Shown one piece after another: positions 43,922 to 48,745 of a stretch of 48,745 nt of DNA; positions within the stretch are counted from its first letter, which is position 1, and each line of letters starts with the position of its first letter. The DNA is from Kiritimatiellales bacterium (GTDB lineage: Bacteria; Verrucomicrobiota; Kiritimatiellia; Kiritimatiellales; Pontiellaceae). The position numbers and the translations under genes were made by a program. The notes beneath the pieces were generated by a model that had not been told where the DNA came from, did no database searches, and was given only the letters and a program-made list of their open reading frames with translations. Where the stretch lies: contig JADGFE010000003.1 of NCBI GenBank assembly GCA_016744085.1, positions 1 through 48,745 of the forward strand. The letters are read 5' to 3'.

Positions 43922-44111
43922 TAACGCCTCCGTACTTCCCTCTGCCCTGATGAGTAGTATTATAGGGAAAAACGGAGGATTCTGCAACCCTTTGGATCAA
44001 ACGTAACGTATCAAGTAGACCTCTATTTCTCGGAAACCCATTCGGTTCCGCGGAGTAGCAATGCCCTAAATCCATCGTTATTCATGAATTCAGCATTATG
44101 CCCAAACAATA

Positions 44112-44339
44112 AACGCGAAGCACCTGCTGGACCTCTTCCGCCAAATTACGAATCTGACGCCTCTGCAATATCTGAATAAAGTTCGATTGGATGCTGCAGT
44201 AGAAATGCTGAAATCCGCGCAGAAAAAAGCATTACGGATATCGCCATGGACTGCGGCTTCAGCACCAGTCCGTATTTCGCCACGGTCTTTAAAAAACAGC
44301 GCGGATGCACTCCGCGGCAGTTTCCCCGGCGGGTCTTTA
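44112..44339 (+). pseudogene. AraC-family regulator C-terminal remnant, frameshifted
   Basis: One frame reads LLDLFRQITNLTPLQYLNKVRLDAAVEMLKSAQK, the first HTH of an AraC/XylS regulator. After a shift at the A-run near 44220, consistent with loss of one A, the next frame reads ITDIAMDCGFSTSPYFATVFKKQRGCTPRQF, the second HTH with its family signature. The N-terminal sensor and a start are missing. The left edge is approximate. The rest of 43922-44111 holds no gene beyond the likely permease promoter. Confidence 0.8.
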
Positions 44340-45209
44340 GACCAAAGGATCTGGCATTTGCTCAGTTGACCGGAGAGGCTCTTCAGCTTGTAATACACTG
44401 GAAAGGGTTGGCAGTTTTTCCGCTTCCGGTTCTGCACCCTGTTTCTGACGCTTAATAAATTCTTTCGCCAGGTTGCGATAGGCGGCAGATCCCACGCAAT
44501 GGCGGTCGTAGTCGATAATTGTTTTTCCGTAGCTCGGTGCTTCGCTCAACCGGACGTTACGCGGAATCAGCGTTTCAAAGACGCGATCTCCAAAATGTTT
44601 CACCACTTCCTGAAGCACCTGCTGCGAGAGATTGGTGCTGACGTTATACATCGTCATGAGAATGCCACTGATGTGCAAATTTGGATTCCCCGCTTCTCTG
44701 ATCTGATTCACAATATCAACCATCACACTGAGTCCTTCCAGTGCAAGGTATTCGCACTGCAGCGGGATAATAACCTCATCGGCAATATTCAGCGCGTTCA
44801 TGAACAGAATGCCGAGCGATGGAGGGCAATCCATAATGATGTATTCGTAGGTGCCGGCTTCAATGATTGGAGCCATCGCTTCTTTCAGACGGTGCAAATA
44901 ATCATCGCGGCGGGCAATGGCAATTTCCGCGCCGGCCAAATCCAATTCGGAAGGAATGATATCAAGATTCTTGATTCCCGTTTCCTTAATCAGACTCGCT
45001 CCATCCTTCTCACCCAGTAATGCCGGAAAGATGCTTTGTCCAAATCCCTTTTCAAGCCCGAGCCCGCTGGTAGCATTCGCCTGGGGATCGAGATCGATCA
45101 GCAAAACCTTTTTACGCTTTTCAGCCAAACAAGCTGAAAAATTGATGGCAGTCGTGGTTTTACCCACGCCGCCTTTCTGGTTTGCCAAAGCAACAACGGT
45201 AGTCTTCAT
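44337..45209 (-). CDS. parA: ParA/Soj-family chromosome-partitioning ATPase
   Basis: The ORF track starts at 45224, but the methionine at 45209 gives the family opening MKTTVVALANQKGGVGKTTTAINF; this makes 290 residues. It has the deviant Walker A KGGVGKTT (about 12-19), the VLLIDLDPQANATSGLG and YIIMDCPPSLGILFMNAL segments and the IPLQCEYLALEGLS block of chromosomal Soj proteins. ParA moves ParB-parS complexes using ATP. parB usually follows directly, but here the AraC remnant follows instead, so parB lies elsewhere or is lost. The C-terminal 35 residues are polar and poorly conserved. Confidence 0.9.
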   Translation of the reverse strand: MKTTVVALANQKGGVGKTTTAINFSACLAEKRKKVLLIDLDPQANATSGLGLEKGFGQSIFPALLGEKDGASLIKETGIKNLDIIPSELDLAGAEIAIARRDDYLHRLKEAMAPIIEAGTYEYIIMDCPPSLGILFMNALNIADEVIIPLQCEYLALEGLSVMVDIVNQIREAGNPNLHISGILMTMYNVSTNLSQQVLQEVVKHFGDRVFETLIPRNVRLSEAPSYGKTIIDYDRHCVGSAAYRNLAKEFIKRQKQGAEPEAEKLPTLSSVLQAEEPLRSTEQMPDPLV

Positions 45210-45245
45210 AATAGTAACATCCATTCGCGATTCAAAATTGATCGG

Positions 45246-45959
45246 TCAGAGTAGCTCATAGGCCAGCACGCTTAAACCATAAATTGCGGCGGTTTCAGTC
45301 CGTAGAATACGGTCGCCGAACGAAACCGGTACAGCACCAATCTTTATGGCCGCATTTACTTCCTCTTCTGAAAAATCCCCTTCCGGACCGATCAGCAGGG
45401 CAACCCGCTGCTTCCCCTCAAAAGACACGTCACGAAATGGCTTTGTTCCGGCGTAAAGCGATCCGATCAGCACAAGATCATAGTGTGCAAGCGAGGGCAG
45501 CATGGTTTCAAATTTTTCAAGCGGCTGAAGCGGCGGAAGCCAACGAACTTCGCATTGCTGAGCGGCATTGAGCACAATTTTATTCCACCGCTCCTGCTTT
45601 TTCGGGTTCGGTTTAAATTCAGTGTGCTGGGTAAGTACCGGACGGATTGTTGTTGCCCCGAGTTCGACGGCCTTCTGCAGCACCAATTCCCACCGGTCGG
45701 GCTTCGGAACAGCTTGAATCAGATCAATCTCCACCGAAGGTTTTGGAATCTTCAACCGATTGATGATTTTTACTTCCACAGACGTCTTTGAAACTTCAGC
45801 TATGATGCCTTCAGCTACACCGCCCTGTCCATCGAACAGAGTGATTTCCTGTCCGTCCTCTACACGCAGTACTCTCGCCAGATGATGCGACTCTTCCGGA
45901 GAAAGAGTAGCGATCCCTCTCTCCAGCTCCACTGCATCAACTAGTGAATTTATCCGCAT
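45246..45959 (-). CDS. rsmE: 16S rRNA (uracil1498-N3)-methyltransferase RsmE
   Basis: RsmE methylates U1498 of 16S rRNA in the assembled 30S subunit. The 237-residue SPOUT protein has an N-terminal PUA-like part (LSPEESHHLARVLRVEDGQEITLFDGQG), the VPKPDRWELVLQKAVELGATTIRPVLT segment, and the knotted SAM site LLIGPEGDFSEEEV with FGDRILRTETAAI. It lies between dnaJ and parA; dnaJ-rsmE neighbours are common. Confidence 0.94.
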   Translation of the reverse strand: MRINSLVDAVELERGIATLSPEESHHLARVLRVEDGQEITLFDGQGGVAEGIIAEVSKTSVEVKIINRLKIPKPSVEIDLIQAVPKPDRWELVLQKAVELGATTIRPVLTQHTEFKPNPKKQERWNKIVLNAAQQCEVRWLPPLQPLEKFETMLPSLAHYDLVLIGSLYAGTKPFRDVSFEGKQRVALLIGPEGDFSEEEVNAAIKIGAVPVSFGDRILRTETAAIYGLSVLAYELL

Positions 45960-45970
45960 AATATTTTTTA

Positions 45971-46036
45971 GACAGGATTAACAAGATCGTCAGGATTGCT
46001 CTTTTTTAAAATCCTGTTTATCCCGTAAATCCTGTC
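45971..46036. repeat. Imperfect inverted repeat with GACAGGATT arms between dnaJ and rsmE
   Basis: GACAGGATTAACAAGATCGTCAGGATT at 45971 is mirrored by AATCCTGTTTATCCCGTAAATCCTGTC ending at 46036. It fills most of the 81-base gap and could end or process dnaJ transcripts, or be one copy of a dispersed repeat. Confidence 0.65.
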
Positions 46037-46040
46037 AAAG

Positions 46041-47216
46041 TTACTCGGATTCCAGCTTCTTTTTGCGCTCGTAGAATTTATCAGCCATCTTGTTCATTTT
46101 GGCGGTTTCTTCGAAATGGTTATCGTGCAACTTGTCGCACAATTCCTGCATCGCTTTCTTTTCCTTGCCGGAAAGACGGACGGGCACTTCAATTTTAACC
46201 ATCACATTCTGATCGCCCTTGCCATGGCCATGCGCTGTATCCGAAACGCCCTGTCCACGCAGGCGGAAAATCTTGCCGCTCTCGGTTCCCGCAGGAACTT
46301 TAATCTTGGCACCGCCGTGAAGAGTTGGAACCTGAATCTCACCACCGAGCATGGCAATATGGAACGGAACCGGTACTTCGCAATAGATATCGAGATCGTT
46401 GCGCTTGAAAAAATCGTGATCACGAACATGGAAAACAATGAACAGGTCGCCGGCCGGTCCGCCGCGTGCTCCGGCTTCGCCTTTGCCCGGCAGACGCTGA
46501 CGGGAACCGGATTCAACTCCAGCCGGAATCCGTAACTTGATCGTTTTGCGCTCTTTAACGCTGCCTGCACCATTACATGCACGGCACGGATTGGTAATCG
46601 TTTCCCCGGCACCACCACAGGTTGGGCAAGTTTGTGAAAATTGGATAAAACCACCGCCGGCAGAAACCTGACCCTGTCCACGACAGGTTGGGCAGGTGCT
46701 CTTGGAGGTTCCGGGCTCTGCTCCGCTACCGGAACAACTTCCGCAGGTTTCGGCAACCGGAAGCGTCAGTGTACGGCGCGAACCCAGTGCTGCTTCTTCA
46801 AAATCGACATCCAAATCATAGCGAAGATCCGAACCACGGGCCGGACCGTTGCTGCGCCGACGTCCGCCACCGCCTCCACCACCGAATAAATCGTTAATGT
46901 TAAAACCGCCGCCGAATACCTGTTCAAAAATATCGCCGGCATCATGGAATCCACCACCAAAGCCTCCGCCAAAACCGCCGCCACCTGGTGCAAAGGCCTG
47001 ATGGCCAAACTGGTCGTACTTGGCTTTTTTTCCCTCATCCGACAAAACTTCATATGCTTCAGACGCTTCTTTAAAGCTTTCTTCCGCCGCAGCATCACCC
47101 GGATTTTTGTCCGGATGGAATTTCATGGCTACCTTGCGGTAGGATTTTTTAATCTGATCCGCCGAAGCACCTTTATCAACGCCCAAGATTTCGTAGTAAT
47201 CGCGTTTATCAGCCAT
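46041..47216 (-). CDS. dnaJ: Chaperone DnaJ (Hsp40)
   Basis: DnaJ delivers unfolded proteins to DnaK and stimulates its ATPase. The 391-residue protein has a J domain with HPD (KFHPDKNPG, about 32-40), a Gly/Phe-rich stretch (GGGGFGGGFGGGFHDAGD), four zinc-binding CxxCxGxG repeats (CGSCSGSG, CPTCRGQG, CPTCGGAG, CRACNGAG) and the two C-terminal substrate domains. It is a type I DnaJ of usual length, downstream of grpE by two bases. dnaK is not in the window. Confidence 0.97.
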   Translation of the reverse strand: MADKRDYYEILGVDKGASADQIKKSYRKVAMKFHPDKNPGDAAAEESFKEASEAYEVLSDEGKKAKYDQFGHQAFAPGGGGFGGGFGGGFHDAGDIFEQVFGGGFNINDLFGGGGGGGRRRSNGPARGSDLRYDLDVDFEEAALGSRRTLTLPVAETCGSCSGSGAEPGTSKSTCPTCRGQGQVSAGGGFIQFSQTCPTCGGAGETITNPCRACNGAGSVKERKTIKLRIPAGVESGSRQRLPGKGEAGARGGPAGDLFIVFHVRDHDFFKRNDLDIYCEVPVPFHIAMLGGEIQVPTLHGGAKIKVPAGTESGKIFRLRGQGVSDTAHGHGKGDQNVMVKIEVPVRLSGKEKKAMQELCDKLHDNHFEETAKMNKMADKFYERKKKLESE

Positions 47217-47218
47217 GG

Positions 47219-47806
47219 TTATTCAGCTCCTTCTTCAGCAGCCGGACCGGAAGAAACCACCACCTGCGCGGCGCGTAGCAGTTTGTCGCCAAACATGTAA
47301 CCACGACGTACCTGATTGGAGCAGGTTTCAGCAGCAAACTCAGCAGATGGCATGTGGGTGAGTGCTTCGTGTTTATGGGGATCAAACTCTTCTCCGACCG
47401 CTTCTATCGGTGTGAGGTTAAATTTATTGAGTACATTCTGAAACTGATCCAGCACCAGTTTGAATCCATCAACCACCGCCTTGTCAGCATCGTGCTGGTC
47501 TGCGGTCTGCAGCCCCAGCTCATAGTGGTCCAGTACCGGAAGGATTTCCAATAGCAGATCTTCGTTCGCACGCTGATACAGCTCAAGCCGTTCGCGCTGC
47601 GTGCGGTTACGAAAGTTGGCAAAGTCAGCCTGAAGACGAACAAACTGGTCGCGAAGCGACTCTTCCTCTTCTTCTACGACAACAGGTGCGACCTCATCCT
47701 CTTCAATAATTTCAGTATCGGGAAGCTCTTCCGCGGCTGTACCTTCTTCAACAACAGCTTCTTCTGCTTTAAGTTCCTGTTCTTCGGTTTTTTCTTTCTT
47801 GCCCAT
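47219..47806 (-). CDS. grpE: Nucleotide exchange factor GrpE
   Basis: GrpE releases ADP from DnaK. The 195-residue protein has an acidic N-terminal extension (about 1-50), the coiled coil with RDQFVRLQADFANFRNRTQRE, then LLLEILPVLDHYELGLQTAD and the C-terminal beta domain FDPHKHEALTHMPS...NQVRRGYMFGDKLLRAAQVVVS. An AAAGGA ribosome site precedes the ATG. It heads the grpE-dnaJ unit. Confidence 0.95.
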   Translation of the reverse strand: MGKKEKTEEQELKAEEAVVEEGTAAEELPDTEIIEEDEVAPVVVEEEEESLRDQFVRLQADFANFRNRTQRERLELYQRANEDLLLEILPVLDHYELGLQTADQHDADKAVVDGFKLVLDQFQNVLNKFNLTPIEAVGEEFDPHKHEALTHMPSAEFAAETCSNQVRRGYMFGDKLLRAAQVVVSSGPAAEEGAE

Positions 47807-47822
47807 AATAAATCCTTTGTGT

Positions 47823-47837
47823 TTCCAGAGCTTGGAA
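47823..47837. repeat. TTCCAG-N3-TTGGAA palindrome at the grpE start site
   Basis: One base differs from the dispersed consensus. It immediately follows the -10 element of the likely grpE promoter on the minus strand, covering the expected transcription start. Confidence 0.6.
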
Positions 47838-47864
47838 AAATACGCGAAACGGCCTCAGTGTCAA
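47837..47864 (-). promoter_or_regulatory. Sigma70-type promoter of grpE-dnaJ
   Basis: On the minus strand TTGACA and TATTTT are separated by 16 bases, ending about 30 bases before the grpE ATG. The -35 element is a perfect consensus. No CIRCE element is visible. Confidence 0.65.
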
Positions 47865-47994
47865 TAGGGTAAAACTGGAATATAGACGCGTGCTTCCTGC
47901 CGCGTTTCGGCAGAATAGTGGTTATTAAGTAAGCGTTTTAAAGCGCTGGCGAATGCACTATCCCACCCAAACACAACAGGGTTCTGCATCTACA

Positions 47995-48597
47995 TTACCG
48001 CATTTCAAGGCTATGCTGCCCAATTATGGTGGTGGTTCCGCTCTGCTCCAACCCAGAAGCCCCCGTGTTCAGGTTTTGCGAATAGTTTAGAGCACTCGCG
48101 ATCGGATCCAGCAAACTGGCACCCCAATTCACCGAATCAATATGATCATCTTCATAGGTCGAGGTGTCTACAATCTGATCAACCGAAAATAGAGCCTGCA
48201 TCGCTCCGCTTGCACCAAGACCTTCTTTCGATTGAAGCGTTCCCGCAGCCAGCAGCACTCCATCGGAGTTGAACATCAGCATATAAGAACCCCGCTTCAA
48301 ATCTGTATTTGCAAACGACATTTTCAGCAGTTGCCATAAACTGGTGTTGCCACTTATGCCAATCTGGAACTCGGTAATGCTCAACGCTTCATAAATAAAT
48401 GCAAATCCGCCGGGTAAAGCCGTCAAACGGGCTGGAGGACCCAGCTCATCCAGCACTCCGTGATAATGCGCGACGGTGGGCTCAAAGTCGCACTGCTCCA
48501 AACGGATGCCGGGGTCAACTTCTCTGCGCAATGAACTGCATCCCGTCAGAAAAAGGCAACAGAGCCCTATGAACCAGAGACTATTCGGCCTCTTCAT
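47995..48597 (-). CDS. Lipoprotein of unknown function
   Basis: The likely start is the ATG at 48597 (MKRPNSLWFIGLCCLFLTGC), whose lipobox LTGC ends a clear signal peptide; the ORF track's earlier ATG at 48612 adds five residues. The mature part (LDELGPPARLTALPGGFAFIYEALSITEFQIGISG) is followed by a segment on reading a variable (GSYMLMFNSDGVLLAAGTLQSKEGLG) and a polar C-terminus (LNYSQNLNTGASGLEQSGTTTIIG). I do not recognise a family. Its start overlaps the end of an upstream open frame by 17 bases, suggesting coupling. The 188 bases between it and grpE hold only the grpE promoter. Confidence 0.7.
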   Translation of the reverse strand: MKRPNSLWFIGLCCLFLTGCSSLRREVDPGIRLEQCDFEPTVAHYHGVLDELGPPARLTALPGGFAFIYEALSITEFQIGISGNTSLWQLLKMSFANTDLKRGSYMLMFNSDGVLLAAGTLQSKEGLGASGAMQALFSVDQIVDTSTYEDDHIDSVNWGASLLDPIASALNYSQNLNTGASGLEQSGTTTIIGQHSLEMR

Positions 48598-48703
48598 AAG
48601 GCAGCGCCTCAAGACTGTAGGAATATTTGGTCAGTTTACCGTGCTCATTAAAAAAGAGCCTCTTCCGCAGAATCGGTGGGTAGTATGCTGCCCTTTTATG
48701 CCC
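48581..48703 (-). other. Open frame lacking a start, upstream of the lipoprotein gene
   Basis: On the minus strand a 40-codon frame reads AAYYPPILRKRLFFNEHGKLTKYSYSLEALPYEEAE and stops at 48581-48583, inside the start of the lipoprotein gene. It has no ATG and is preceded by an in-frame TAG at 48704-48706. The peptide looks protein-like, so it may be the end of a frameshifted gene. Positions 48707-48745 show nothing I can name. Confidence 0.35.
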
Positions 48704-48745
48704 CTAACCCCTGAAAACAGGAGATTTTCCTTTAAAATAGACCCT

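Overview
The window looks like a chromosomal segment of a Gram-negative-type bacterium. It has exported lipoproteins, a candidate outer-membrane barrel, standard stop codons and a base composition of roughly half GC. The mix suggests the PVC superphylum, most plausibly a Verrucomicrobiota/Kiritimatiellota-like lineage: an enlarged SecA with an extra helical insertion, a four-helix-bundle suffix protein, stand-alone and fused EIIA domains on transporters, and a WecA/MraY enzyme fused to a Rossmann domain. This placement is inference from gene style, because no rRNA is present.

Layout. 0.2-4.5 kb: a four-helix-bundle protein followed by sbcC. 4.5-12.9 kb: housekeeping genes hemL, secA, tilS, ftsH and a small BamE-like lipoprotein. 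12.9-18.3 kb: an exported low-complexity protein, an EIIA-domain protein next to a CPA2 antiporter, a frameshifted VOC gene, an OsmC protein and a purple-acid-phosphatase-like enzyme. 18.4-23.3 kb: ABC-F ATPase, a YchJ-like SEC-C protein and hrpB, transcribed leftward as one unit. 23.3-31.1 kb: an accessory block. A sigma54 activator diverges from a long detoxification/redox operon. Three near-identical palindromes and a textbook -24/-12 promoter lie between them. The distal half of this operon is heavily decayed. 31.1-31.4 kb: tRNA-Gly and tRNA-Ser. 31.4-35.6 kb: a metal-uptake operon behind a perfect 19-bp palindromic operator. 35.6-41.1 kb: coaD-rsmD, proB-proA and a WecA-type fusion protein. 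41.2-44.3 kb: an IS4 remnant, tRNA-Asp, an APC permease fused to EIIA and an AraC-family remnant. 44.3-48.7 kb: parA, rsmE, dnaJ, grpE and a lipoprotein, all leftward.

The most notable structural signal is a short dispersed palindrome, TTCCAA-N3-TTGGAA. It occurs exactly six times, with several one- or two-base variants, in both coding and intergenic DNA. One variant lies at the likely transcription start of grpE-dnaJ. The other main themes are the sigma54 regulatory region, repeated pairing of EIIA domains with ion or amino-acid transporters, and a graveyard of frameshifted or nonsense-containing genes next to the tRNA pair. Several of the indels are single bases in homopolymers, so sequencing or assembly error cannot be excluded for those without reads. 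Gene functions come from motif and family recognition by eye; no database search was run.
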